Source: Onchocerca volvulus
Taxonomy: Eukaryota > Nematoda > Chromadorea > Rhabditida > Onchocercidae
Assembly: GCA_000499405.2 (NCBI GenBank)
Contig: HG738140.1
Location: 8,335,560 to 8,399,559 of the forward strand
Reading direction: 5' to 3'
DNA: 64,000 nucleotides
Shown: in pieces, positions 37,596 to 49,727 of the stretch
How positions within the stretch are numbered: the stretch's first letter is position 1
How the letters are laid out: every line of letters starts with the position of its first letter
Notes under the pieces: generated by a model
What the model was told of the DNA's origin: nothing
The model's input: the letters and a program-made list of their open reading frames with translations, nothing else
Database searches by the model: none
Translations under genes and position numbers: made by a program

Positions 37596-39853
37596 CGCCC
37601 GAGGCGAACGATCTTTTTGACTTTGTTTTCCGTCGAGATTTCCAAAGGATAGATATGCCTTACTGCTCTTACTAGCTCGCTTTCACTAGCTATTCTTACT
37701 ACTGCTGATCGGCAAATACCATCATTACTCCGTATGAATCTATGGACATTTTCCAAATATTCTAGGGCAATCTGCTTTCAGCAACATGAGCTCATCTATC
37801 TCTGGTTCTCGTCTTATTCGGCTGCGAAGTCCTCGATGTTTACGTTGAGTTCGTTTTCTTAGCTCTTCTAAATATTCTTTTCGCCGCACTTTTCATAAGT
37901 GATCAAGTCTCTTGCATGTTTCCGTATACTGAAATGCCAATTCCTTTGTCTGTAGATTTTCAATGTTGGCTATTGCATTATCTTTGCTATATTCATTTTC
38001 TTCTATTAATTGTTCCTCTCGAGCTGAGCCTAGATGCATGAAATCCCCAAATTTTAACACCAGACTTATCTCTTCGATATCTACCAAAAGTCTTTTATTG
38101 ATCATCGCTTCAAGTTTCGCGACTAATTCTGCATTGTTAAGAAGCTTTGTACCTATAGCTCATCTTCAGGATCTTTTAACTACTCCAACCATTCTTTCAC
38201 AAATGCCGCCCTGCCAAGGAGCTCCTGAAGTTATGAATTCCCATTCCACGGTTTCACTTTTCGTTCTTTAATTCTGTAAGTATCTTAAAGCTGCTATAAA
38301 ATTCTTGACATTGTCGGACATTATGTGTGTTTCGGTTGTTTTCTTCTGCTTATAAATCTCCTAAATGCTTGTATGCATTATTCCGCAGAAATCGTTTCCA
38401 TTACTTCAAGGTGCATTGCTCTAGTTGCCAAACATGTAAACAAAGCCACCCATCGTTTGGTTTTGACATGATTCTCCATTATTGTAATAGGGCCAAATAA
38501 GTCTACACCAATTGTTTCAAATGGTTGCGTTGCGTAACTCTAGCAGTGGGATATGGAGGAAAGTCTGGTTATTCAAATGGCATAACCACTCTTATAGAGC
38601 AACCTTTATAAATCTTTCTTAAGATCTTCATAATATATGCCCATCCATGCGGGATCCAATGGCGTTGTCTCATCTTACTGCATGTGTGATGCACGCTCTC
38701 ATGAAATGATTTTTCATGGTAATGTTTCACAATCAATTCTACAAACTTTCCTCTATTGATGAAGTATGGAAAATCCTCAATTTGAGGCATAGCCGGTCTC
38801 AGTCTTCCAACGCATCTTCAATTCCTATTCTGATCTTTCCTTAAAACCCAATGTTCGATTTCCTTTTGTGTTATGTTTGATTGTGCCATTTTGACTAGCA
38901 ATTGTATTTATTTCTCATACTCTTTAGAAGTAAAGTTCTTCTTTGAGAACTCTTTCAAATTTCTTTTCTTTTCTTTTGATATCTTCACTACGAATCGTAA
39001 GACATACAGTATTATTCTTATTACTTTAAGTAGGGATGAGAATCTTGTCTCATCTATCAACGCCACAACTTTCTGTGATTGTATCTTTTTTTTTTTCCAT
39101 CAATCCTATACTCATGAACACACTAATAATGCTTTCTTCCATGACTTTGTTCTCAGACCAGTTTTCTTTCGGTTCCCACAACCATGATGGACCATTCCAC
39201 TATTATACTCGTGAAGTCTGGTTCGCTGGATTATTTGTTGATCTTACATGACGGTCAATTTCTTTACATCTTATTTCATCAGTTCTATTTGAGATATCTG
39301 GATCCTACCGGTGATTTTCTTAGCCAGTACAGAACACAAGCACTATCTGTCCATAACCATGTTCTTCCCATTTCAATTTCTTGTCTGATGAATTCCAGCA
39401 CTCTTACTTTAAGTGTAACGGTGAGCAACTCCAATCGGGAAGTGCTGGCGAATTGGTTCCTATTTCCTCATTTTGGAACTAATCTTGTCTTTCCATATAT
39501 CAGTTGTGGTTTACATAGCGTATTACTGCTTCTACGTGCATACATCGCTAGACCGCAGCCTTTTCGAATTCATCTACAAACACATGTATTTCGAAGCGGC
39601 GTCCATCGTGATCTTCCATGACATCAAGTTAGTTAAATGCCTTTTCTAACTCCAAGCAGCTTTTTATTTCTTCAGGTTCTAACTTTTCATCCCACACATA
39701 TTTTTCTTCCATAAGTCTTGAATCAAAAGTTTCAGTGGAAGTATAATTGGACCCAGTAGTCCTAATGGATCGTAAACAGTAATATAGAATTGTAATATTT
39801 GGCGTTTTGTCTGAAGGCCATCCATGGCTAGCCCACAATACATCCTCCTTCAC
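37596..39853 (-). pseudogene. BEL/Pao pol remnant: Peptidase_A17 region and integrase
   Basis: On the minus strand near 39820-39700, the A17-region signature TKRQILQFYITVYDPLGLLG appears, then a WDEKLEPEEIK segment. At 38730-38600 there is a histidine/cysteine zinc-binding integrase N-terminus (HYHEKSFHESVHHTC). The catalytic-core end is marked by APWQGGICERMVG near 38210, and the C-terminal tail ends in the typical HIYPLEI near 37640. These parts lie in different frames with intervening stops. No reverse transcriptase motif is found. The order and motifs match BEL/Pao pol and not Gypsy or Copia. Confidence 0.8.
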
Positions 39854-40657
39854 TGTTTATAGTGAGCGTTTTTTGAAATGCTTCAAGGGTCTTTTCATCT
39901 TGATATTCCGTCATTAAATCTTTAATTCCAATTGCTTCTAATTTCCATATTTGTTCAGTTTGATCCTTTTGTATTTGCAATTCCTTTTTTGTTATATTTG
40001 CAACTGCTTCAATTTCATGAGACTCGTTATTTTCCACTCCTGTATTATTTTACTTCACCTTTCGTGTACCGTCTGTGACTACTCCTATTTCTATTTCCAT
40101 AATTATTTCTCCTAGTAGGTGTTTTATGGAATTACAGATGATTAAATCCGCAATTCCTTCCACGCCTAATAATACATCCGGTTTTCCCCACTTTCATTTC
40201 TCAAGCTTCTCATTTCCATTATTTACCAAATACGGTATACGTTCGAGTATTGAATCGACAATATACCCTTGAATGTTTTTCATGTTACCATCCAACGTTT
40301 GAACTCCGAAAGTTATCTTTCGATTTTCACATTTTCTTGTGCTCACCATTCCTGATATTAACATTTTCACATTTGGATATGTCTGCCTTAATTTTAATTT
40401 GTTTATTATTGATTCCGTAAGTAGTTACAATCATTTCTTGTGTCAAAGAAAATTAAGGTTTTTACTGCATTTATTGGTTCCTCTGGATTGATTAGCCGTA
40501 TTTCTTTGCACATCATGTACGTTTTTCGGATGTCATTATCCACAATTGTGGCCGCTATAGTCTTCGGGTTTCCATTCATTACTTCACCAATTTTATTATT
40601 TTTACTTTGCTTAATCCTTACTTTGCTTCTTTTCGTACTGTTTCTTACATAGATCAC
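39828..40657 (-). pseudogene. BEL/Pao aspartic protease region and start of the RT linker
   Basis: Minus-strand open frames at 40657-40406 and 40037-39828 correspond to the retropepsin-like region that follows the nucleocapsid. The expected active-site triad context is degraded (IFFDTRNDC where a DTGS-like motif is normal). At 39860-39835 the frame reaches INSEGGCIVG then a stop and PW, which resembles the linker that normally opens the reverse transcriptase. The next recognisable motif, less than 50 bases later, already belongs to the A17 region. Confidence 0.6.
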
Positions 40658-42036
40658 TATTGTGTTTATGTCCGCAATAGAAACATTTTAATTTTCTCAT
40701 GCTAATATGTTGTGAGTGATCTTTTTTCATACATAGTTCACAAAGTCCCAACTTCTTCAACTTTTCAAATCGTTCTTTCACAGTTGGATATATATCACAT
40801 TTGTCATTCCAGTGGTTATTTCTATAGAAAATGCACGGTAATCGATTTTTCTCACTCCTTAGTGTCAATCTGTTAGGATTTATTGTTCTTTCTTTTGCTG
40901 TTGAGTAAACTGTTGTACATTTGGTGTCATTCTCCCATTTCGAATATTTTCTTCCATATGATTTTGCCCGTTGCATTTTTGTCCTATTTGTTAGACTTTT
41001 TATCGCAGGTTTCTCTTCTTCAGAATTTTCTTCTATTTTCATTTTTTCTTCTAGGTAATTGATGATGTCTTCCATTGTTCATTCTGGATTCCTGTATTTC
41101 TTCTTTCTCAGGCTTTTAGCCATGTCTGGTGGTATTCTTTCTGTTATCATCATATTCAGTTGCGTTGTTTCTGCATTCTCCCTTAATTTTCTTAGTTGAG
41201 ATAATATGTTCGGAAGCTCCCTTATTCTTCGAAATGGTTCTTTATTTAAGCATCGAATTCTTTCTAACCTTTTATATAGTTCATTTATTCTCTGGTTTTT
41301 GTCACCATATCGTTCATACAAATTCTTTATAGCCAGCGGATAATTTTCTTCATTTACCATGAGATCACTTATTTCTTCTTTTGCTTCTCCCTTCAACTAC
41401 TTAACAGATGCATAAATTTCTGTGTTGGCGTTAAATCCATTCTCTTGTGAATTGATTCTTCAAACTGGCTAGTAAACTGCCCCCACATTCTCGGGTTGCC
41501 ATCAAATTCTACTGGAATTAAAGTCGGGGTTACTAATCGTGATCAGCTTTTCTATTAATTCTTCTATGGCTTTTCTTTTGTCCTTCTTCTGATGCTAATT
41601 CATTATCCCTCATTTCACACTTTCCTTTAATTTCTTTGAATGCCTCATTCATTCGATTTAGTTCCGTCAGCAATGAAGCTCTTTTACTATAAATCTTATT
41701 TCCTGCATCAAAGAGACAATCATCTTCATACAAATAATCTTCATATAATTTAACATCATTCTCCCATTTACATCTTCTGCTGAACGCAATAATTCTTTCC
41801 ATTCTATTTCCAGTTTATTTGCCTTAGAGAATATAACGTCTATCACTATTAATTGTTTCTCGATGCGAGATTTTTGTCGTACTAACCATTCTAAGGTTTT
41901 TTCGTAACTTAATCCCGCTGGTAGTTTTTTTTCTTCTAACTCTGCTGCTTGCGGAGTAGCCTTTTCCGCAATGTTTGCAAGAACACTGCAAATTCCTTAT
42001 GAGATATGAAGGAGAACTCTCCTTTCTTCTGTTCAC
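40611..42036 (-). pseudogene. BEL/Pao gag remnant with zinc knuckles
   Basis: Three minus-strand frames (42036-41824, 41802-41533, 41396-41079) followed by 41075-40611 make up a gag-like polyprotein. The central part has the DUF1759-like signature (NLYERYGDKNQRINELYKRL). The last frame carries two cysteine knuckles (CELCMKKDHSQH and CFYCGHKHNSDLC), as in BEL/Pao nucleocapsid. Each junction has stops or frameshifts, so no intact gag is made. Confidence 0.75.
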
Positions 42037-42166
42037 GTTTTTTCTTAATCACCCTCACTTTCAAGTTTGGTATGAGTCGATCTGAATAAGACTTACTTAC
42101 TTCGTCGTATCTTTCTTGACGTATCCCTAGGTCGCTTATTTCGAATTTGATTGGTTGGATCTAAAC

Positions 42167-42543
42167 TGTCGCCGATCTTCTTACCGTGACAGTGATAAGG
42201 ATTCTTGTTTCTTATCTTATTATTATCGAGATTTCGCGGTATCTCAAACTTGGGTCTTTATATAAAATGATCCACAAAGAAGCGTCTCCGTAGCATGAGA
42301 AAGCTTTTCTTTTTAGCGCAAGGAAAGCGCTTTTGTGTTATGATTTACAACAGCATAAAACAAAGGTTAAAGCTATTTGATAAAGCCATAAAACAAGCTA
42401 AAGCTACTTAACAAGCCCCATAAAACAAAGTCATTTGATTTGAAACAAAGAAATAAATTTCCTACAACCATCAAGAGTAACAAATTATTTCATTTAAACA
42501 AAGGAATCACTTTCTTCTGATCCTCCTCGCTATTTCAGCGACA
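42167..42543 (-). repeat. 5' LTR of the BEL/Pao element
   Basis: This is the partner of 37210-37595. Read on the minus strand it contains TATATAAAG (42264-42256), a plausible core promoter element that is altered in the other copy to AAATAAAGG. By orientation this is the 5' LTR. Confidence 0.85.
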
Positions 42544-44288
42544 AAACATTACATTCCTATGTCATTCAATCATTACGTACGTAAATATATCAGTAATTTC
42601 AGATCAATTTATTGACATTTTAAATGTTACGGACTACTTAATGTCTCTATGTATTTTTGAAATTTTTTTCAATGAATGAGATGTATATTTTAAAATCTAA
42701 TTAATTGCTATATAGCATAAATTTTTTGCACTCCTATGTTCTCTTGTTATAATGAATCATTAATTAATTAATTGATAACTTACTGTACCGGTTCATTTCA
42801 ATATGATGACTGGATGATATGGTAAACTCAGTGTCGAAGAATCAAAAACTATAATCAGCAAACAATCATATTTTCTAGAGATAGCAAGCTATATATAAAG
42901 TCACGTATAAAAGTGATATGACGAAAATTCCCGAAACTTGCACATCTTTCTCAGTGACCTTTCATATCATCAAATGCGGCATTCTATCAATCATTGATTA
43001 AATACAAAATTCCAATATAATAAAATCACATTGAAATGCAAGAAAAAAACAACGAAGAAGAAACTGATTGCTGGAGAATAAGACGGAAAAGAGGTGAAGT
43101 AAAAGCGAGCAGAAACAAGAAACAACTTTGGAAGAGTTAAATTTGAAAACTGTTCATCAAGACAACTGCTCAGTCAAAGCATAGACAATATTTGTTCCTT
43201 TTTATTACACAAAACCGTTAACAAGTCGAGAAGAATGTCATTCATCAACATTCTTCTTGCTCAGTGCTCGTGAAAATTTCAACTTAAATCTTTTAAAAAA
43301 TAAGAAAAAACTTAATTTAATAGATTTATGGATTCGATTGTAAATGCACAAACGATGGAGGATTAATAAAATCCGACATTTATTCATTCACCTGATCTCT
43401 CCAATACTGCATGTGAAATAGTTTAGTGATTATATTGAATCCCATTCCAATCGAAATCTCACCATGAAAGCTTAATTTTCACAGTGACCTCGTTTTCTTT
43501 CCTTTCCTTCGGTGCAATGCTGGTGGATCAAAATAGGTGAAAAGTGGAATTAGGCGGTCAAAGGTCAGGCGAGAGTTAGGGGAGTTAATTTATATTGTTT
43601 ATTATTATTAAACGAGGGAATTAGTTTATGTTGTTTGATATGCATTCATTGGTATGGTGGTATCTTTGTCGTTTACTGATCAATTAACTTTTCTTGTTTA
43701 TTTGTTGGAAGATCGATTCAATTCAGTATAAATTATTTCATTTTATTACTTATCTTTAGTTACATCACTGTTCAATATTTATTATTTATTGACTGAGTAC
43801 TTTTACTTGCAATTTGACTCAGATAAATATGAGTAAATTATAAAATGGCAAAATATGGTATGATTCTGACGTAATTCATCAAATTACCAATAGTAGGAAT
43901 CGTCTTCGGAAGACTTAGCTATTTGTTTGCATTAATTCTTTATTCTGTGCAGAGTTTGTTAAAGGAAAATTTTAACGTTAATAAATTCATAAAGAAACCA
44001 CAATTCCCAAGTTCTTTACATTTAGCATTTCAGTTATTCAACTTTTTGGACGATTCCTTTCGCTATCAAGATAAGCAGATTTCTTTATCAGTAGTATTAA
44101 GGTCATTCATTTCAGCTACAGTGTTCATTGTGCAGGCTATAAGGGGATTTAAATTTTTATTTCAAATGACTTTACAGGTTTGTGCTGCGCAATTATTTGT
44201 CTGCAATAATCTTGTTTATCTAGACAATGGATATTGAAATGTGCCATACAACTGGATAGTAGTCTCTCGTATTCCTATTAGCTTCGAA
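42544..44288. other. intergenic and 5' flank of the metallopeptidase gene
   Basis: I see no supported gene. A 104-codon plus frame at 43923-44237 (MFALILYSVQ...) has no recognised domain and no splice connection that I could establish; it might still be an upstream exon. A DR1-like motif lies at 43555. An AG acceptor (CTATTAG) directly before 44282, seven bases upstream of the ATG, could be a spliced-leader site. Confidence 0.5.
43555..43567 (+). promoter_or_regulatory. candidate nuclear-receptor DR1 site
   Basis: CGGTCAAAGGTCA is a direct repeat of AGGTCA-like half-sites with a one-base spacer, 722 bp upstream of the metallopeptidase start codon, in a short GC-raised patch. It shares the 12-mer GGTCAAAGGTCA with the site at 21515. 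Binding is inference. Confidence 0.3.
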
Positions 44289-47200
44289 ATGTTTGATTGT
44301 AAGTCAATTCAGATTGATGAGTCTTCAAGTAGTGACTCTGAGTCAGTTGAGAATGAGTCCTCATGTAGCCGAAAAATCTATTGTCCACAATTGATGGTGA
44401 TGGATATTAGCAGCAAATCTGTTTACGCTGAATGTAAAAAAAAAATGGAGAAGGCTGAAGCTACATTGGCCTGTAATGTGAGTGTCGCATCATCAGTGCC
44501 TCTTGATGGTGTAAGTGTAAGTGGCTTTTTCTGTGAATTCAGAATTATAAAATGGCTTATATGGAAGAAATTTTGCAGGAAGATTGCACTGAATCCCTCC
44601 ACTTCTAATTTTTAATTTTGGAACTTACAAATTTGAAATTTATAAATCACTTGTTTGTTTTCATTTCTGTCAACATTTTCATATTCACGATAATAGCAAA
44701 AGTTCCTCATTCTTTTTAGATGTCTGTAATACTATTTACCATGAGTTAAACTTTTATCGTTTTGAGCTAATAACATTTAATTGGCTAACAAAGGGCAGGA
44801 ATTTTTATTGTGATTATTTGAACTTCCGTGAATACACTGATACCTTTCTGCAATCACTGAGTTCAACTCTTGCGACTTCATTACTATTATAAGATGTTTA
44901 AATCAGATTTATATAGTTTCTGTATTTTGATTAAGCTGAAAAATATTGATGAAAATATTAATATATAAATATAGAAATATTGGTAGATAAATCTTAGCAA
45001 AAATATACTTAAATTAAAAATATTACTCAAATATCCGAGTCAAAAACTATTTTATTATCCGCTTCTCACTCATTATTAATCCACTTAGCAGTTTTCTCGT
45101 ATTTAGTTCTGAACCAACTGTATTTATTCTTTGCAGTTCCATCAGTAAATTTTATTGTTTTATTGACTTAAACATTGGTATCATTCAACATAATCCATAA
45201 TTTATTCATTATTTATCTTGGTATTTCTCTTTCCAATGTATCATTTTAAAATAAGACTTGAATTTGTATTAGAAAGATAGTGCTCCCGGAATTTTTAAAT
45301 TAAGTGGTTAAAATTCCGTTCTTTTGAAGAGCATTTTTTCAGAATATATTTGCTGCCTCACTGATTCACCATTTCCCTCGAGAGGGAGGAAGTGTAAATT
45401 ATGGTGATGTTGTTTTGGAATATATTCCACAGCCAGTGCCAGCAGATACCATGAGAATACGATTGTATATTGCATATCCCTTCGATAAGAAAGAGTGGTA
45501 CAAGTAAGTTTACTAATTAATTGAATTTTCGAAAAAGATTTTCAATAATGAAACTTATGAGTCATTAGAAATGGTAAATTAAGGAAAACAAGCTGAAAAA
45601 GTTTTTTTTTTTTCTTGATAGTTGCTGACTCAGATAGTATAGGGTGGATACTCTTGTCAATTTCGCATCTGTAGATTTATTTCATTGGTGAGATATTGTG
45701 AATCTTTGATTAAAATTAGGATTTAATAATCATTTCTTTACTCAGAAACTCTTAAATTATAATTCATCAAATAAAAAACTTGAAAATTTCACAATTTCCA
45801 AAAGTTTTTCTTTGTAGCCAAGTATGCTTGCAACGTGTTGGATTGATTGGATTAATGGTTCAAACATTCATTGCTATTGAGTTGAACAATTTCAACAACG
45901 GTAATACAAATGATCTACGTCCCTATATCCCTTTTTTAGATGACTGCTGGACAAAGCAGTTAGCAGGCATGTTGTTAATTTTTGATCTGGTTACTATTTT
46001 GCAAAATCTGGTTACTAATTTGCTAGAATTTTTGTAGTTATGTGATTATTAAAACTCCACACAATACAATGAGACAAAATGTTTTTGGCTTCCTAGTGTG
46101 ATTTTTAAATTGTTGAATATTGAATGAAACTTATAGAAGTTCCGATGGAAGAGCGAACAATGACATCAGGAACTTATGTTTCAATGTCTGGTAAGCTGTC
46201 TTTCATTAATTTCACTTTGATATCAAATAAATAAAAAATTCAGAACAATTAAGATAGTTCAGATTTCAAAGATATCAACAACCATTGGCTAATTGTTTCT
46301 TTGTAGTTAAAAACCGTGTATTTAAAGTAGCAATGAATGGTATTTGAAGGAACCGAAAGGTTTTTGGAATAAATGAAAATTTCATTGTGCTGAGAGAAAT
46401 TAAATTATTATTCGTAAAAGCGTATTTTTATTTTTTTTTTATTTAGATTTATGCTATTTATGGATTATTCTAGGATTTTATATGAAAATGGTTAAATGTT
46501 GCATGAAATTGCACGATAAATTTTCGGTCATCTTAAATACCTGAGAAAGTATTTGTAGATTTTCTAGACAATTCTGTAAAACTTCAGTATGTTGCAGAAT
46601 CACACTTCACAAACATGACACCATCTGTAGCACTTTTGCAATTAGATAAGACAGCTGTTGAATTAGCTCATGAACGCCATCTTGCAAAATATATTCGTAA
46701 TCGTCTTTCCCTTCTTGGTCAGTTGGATGCCAATAGGATACTCCATTTGGTTTTCCTGCTTTGCCCGCATAAGGTTGATGGAATAACAGAAAAGGTTCAA
46801 CGGATTTTTGCATAGTTCAAACAATTTTTGCCTTTATTTTTTGACCTGACGATTAAGGTTCAATTAGACAGTTGTTTATTGTGTATGCTACGGATATGTA
46901 CTGCTTGTTATAAGAGCCATAATGTTTTTTGACGGATTTACTTAGTCTTGTTTTATTGGCAGAAACAAGAATGAGTTAGAACAGATTGTTCAGTATAAAG
47001 AATTTTTAAATAATAGCTCAGATTGTGATTACCATTTCTTAGGATAAAATCGAAACTATACTTGATTTGAGCGTCATCAAATCTTCTACTTTTTATTCTG
47101 TACCTCCAGTAGTGTCCCAAGTGCATTATTCTTTACGGAACATGAGTTTAGCAAATGATCTACCGGGTCATTATTGTTGGCGCGTGATGAGTTGGCATGT

Positions 47201-48878
47201 AAGTTTTTTATTTTGAATTTAAGAGTTTGTTTATATTTAGTCATAATTTTAATTAATATTTACCGAAGTAGTCTGCTGGATGTTTGCTCTTTAGGCAGTT
47301 TGAAAAATCATGCTAAAATTCAATCACTAAAATCGATTTTTTTTTTCTTACTGAGAAATTTTGCTTGCATATTTAAATTTGCTGTCGTTTTAGAAGTATA
47401 AGTTTTTTTTTTCTAAAATTTCGGTTACTTATTAATGAAATATGAAAAAGAACTCAGGGTGACGAATATACACTGCGGCATACGAGAGGTGGTACTGTTG
47501 CTTCTTATTTGGGTGCTGTTATGCATGAAGTCGGTCATCTATTCAAAATTCCTCATACTGATTCTGGAATCATGCGTAATGGTATATATTAGTGATGTGC
47601 TAATTTTCTAGGACTTATTAATTTTGTTTTAATTCTTTGTGTCTATCGTTAATTAAAATCCAACTTTTAAATGAAAAGGAAAGAGAAAATGAGATTTAGA
47701 GGGAGATGAAGGGAATGATGGTTAATCCTTCTCTGTTATTTTCATATTACATCATATTTATTCAAAAAAAAAATTTTTTTTTCCGAAATAAATTAGATGT
47801 ACTTCCATGCATACATTTTCAGGTGGTGAAAATATTCAAGCGTTTTTCTTACCTAATAAAAAAATAAATCTGGGTTTTACGACAAAAGAACTTCCACAAT
47901 TACAAAGAGTAGAACAGAATGCGTCCGTTGTCTATGTTGTAAGTTTTTATTATTTTTACAGCATATCGCATTTACTTTTGAAAGTCTTTTAATTTTATTT
48001 TAGATTTTATATAATAGTCGTGTTCTATTTTCCGGTGTTTGCTATAAACATAATTGCTGCGTTATTTATGATCATACTTTAATGATGTCGGTTTTGAACT
48101 AACTTTTCATAAAAAAATAATTTTTTATAATTAGCCGAAATATATGCTTTTTACTTTTATCTACTCACGTCTCCTTTTTGTGTCTGATTTTTTATCGTAG
48201 GATCATCTTCAAAAAAAGTTACAACAGAAAAAATTTGCTAATGTAGTTGAAGTAATAAATAAATTGGAGAGATAGAAGAAATACAAATTGAAGAAACAAT
48301 AAATTTCTTGACTTTATGAATTGTCATTCTGGCATAACGTAAAAGTCCTGTATTCCACATTTTTTGTGAATCTGAGCATACTGTTTTTGTTCACACATTG
48401 TACGTTTAGATTCTCGCATAAAATGCTAGTAAATTTATTTGAATAGTTCCAGAAAAACTGTCATGTTTCATGAACTCATGCTGTAAATACATGTCATTCT
48501 TTATTATACTTTAATATACGTCCTTTAATATATTATTTCCAGCAAATTAGCAAGGAATTCATAATCAAACGAATCATGGAAAGTTTTTTTGACTCTACAA
48601 CAAAATTGCTGATGACTGTCCATCCTTTGATTACACATAAATCACGTGGAAAAATGTGTCCGATTTTATATGACGAAGATACTGGCGTTGTTGAGGTAGA
48701 ATCAGGAGTGCGTTATTTGGTCTATTATACGGATGACGATGTTAAAATAATGTACTCATTTACGGAGCAATATATGAAGAAGAAATTGATTCTCCGAACA
48801 GAGAAATCGACAGCTCGAGCTTTAATTGTTACTGGTGAAGGCAATTTTTTATCAGTTCTTGTGACAAATAAGAACTAA
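44289..48878 (+). CDS. zinc metallopeptidase, yeast YIL108W-like (Metallopep family)
   Basis: Exons: 44289-44510 (or 44516), 45343-45503, 45818-45900 (possibly to 45966), 46137-46190, 46598-46773, 47043-47198, 47458-47581, 47823-47938, 48543-48878; about 475 codons. The zincin active site is clear: MHEVGHLFKIPHTDSGIMRN, with HExxH, a third ligand in the PH step, and a downstream Met. Upstream blocks (IPQPVPADTMRIRLYIAYPF, LIGLMVQTFIAIEL) and the downstream LGF fit the 'putative peptidase family' typified by yeast YIL108W better than astacins or matrixins. I see no signal peptide, so it is probably intracellular. The N-terminal exon (Ser/Glu-rich, then CPQLMVMD) has the least support. The 3' edge of exon 3 is ambiguous: either a GTAATA donor at 45901 or a GC donor at 45967 fits the phase. 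Confidence 0.72.
48201..48275 (+). other. alternative last exon of the metallopeptidase gene
   Basis: After exon 8 (phase 0 at 47938), a TCGTAG acceptor opens an in-frame 24-codon exon beginning DHLQKKLQQ and ending INKLER-stop. It is followed within about 25 bases by AATAAA (near 48297). This would replace the 112-codon terminal exon at 48543-48878, giving a shorter isoform. It could also be a chance open stretch. Confidence 0.35.
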
Positions 48879-49727
48879 TATATTAAAATCTTGCGAAATC
48901 CGTAAATTTTACATGAAGATTTTTTTCTTATTTCTGAAATTCACTAGAAAAAGTCAAACCTGTGGAAAATAAGTTTTGTTTAAATTGCTTTTCCTGATAA
49001 ATGTATGAATCTGTCTAAAAATCGAATAATGCAATGTCTCATCCAGTTCCTCGAAATTCTTTTTTTTTTTTTTCTTTTCAAAATAAAATCTGAAAAAAAA
49101 TTTCTAGACCATTTTATTTGTTATAACTTAAAAAAACGATTGTGAATTTCCTTTGTTCTTTCGAATAATTGATTGTCTTATATCTTCATTTCTTCATAAT
49201 TTCACCTTCATAACTTATACTGAGGTGCAAAAAAGTTGTTGCTTTTGCATTTGACCGGGTTTAAGTATTGCTCAGCCATGTTCATATCCAACTATTTTTT
49301 TACTATTAAATTCGGATATTAATTCATATTGCATTATGTTTCACTTCGTGATCTGGTTGACACTGCTCTATACATTTTCCTAGTAATTATCCTTTATTAT
49401 TTCCAGTGCTTGTTGCTTAAGGATAGTTTTTTTTTTTTTCGATTGTGTGCCATTGGAAACTTGTAACATATGAAATTTTTATAGCTATTTATACGTGTAG
49501 CTTTTTTAGTGTACATTATTACATCTTCAATTTTTTCTCTTGTGACCTATATCGCATGTATATTATTACCTTAGAAGCAGTCACATCATACATTGCTTAT
49601 TTTCATTATGTTTTGGTACTTATTTCCATTATTTTCGAGTTGATTAAATGATTCGCTTTAGAGCTTTTCTCTCTTGATTTGTAATGCAGCATAATTTCTC
49701 TTTTTACACTAAATAAATTTGCTCTTT
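48879..49727. other. convergent intergenic spacer
   Basis: The spacer lies between the metallopeptidase (+) and the cadherin (-), which end toward each other. It holds both 3' UTRs and T-rich runs. No other gene is seen. Confidence 0.55.

Larger units (their letters stand above)
37210..42543 (-). mobile_element. BEL/Pao LTR retrotransposon, internally deleted and decayed
   Basis: The element is bounded by direct repeats of 386 and 377 bp that start TGTCGC and end GCGACA. On the minus strand the interior reads gag (42036-40611, including cysteine knuckles), a BEL/Pao-type aspartic protease region (about 40657-39828), the Peptidase_A17 region (39853-39629) and the integrase with its zinc-binding N-terminus (38790-37596). 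This is BEL/Pao order. The reverse transcriptase and RNase H domains normally found between protease and A17 are missing. Numerous stops and frameshifts break every frame, so it cannot be autonomous. Flanks AAATA (37205-37209) and AAACA (42544-42548) match at four of five bases, so a target-site duplication is only suggestive. Confidence 0.85.

Noticed and set aside
39184..39621. 145-codon plus-strand open frame
   Set aside because: It is antisense to the pol remnant of the BEL/Pao element and has no domain.
43923..44237. 104-codon plus-strand open frame upstream of the metallopeptidase
   Set aside because: No recognised domain and I could not connect it by phase-compatible splice sites; kept only as a possibility.
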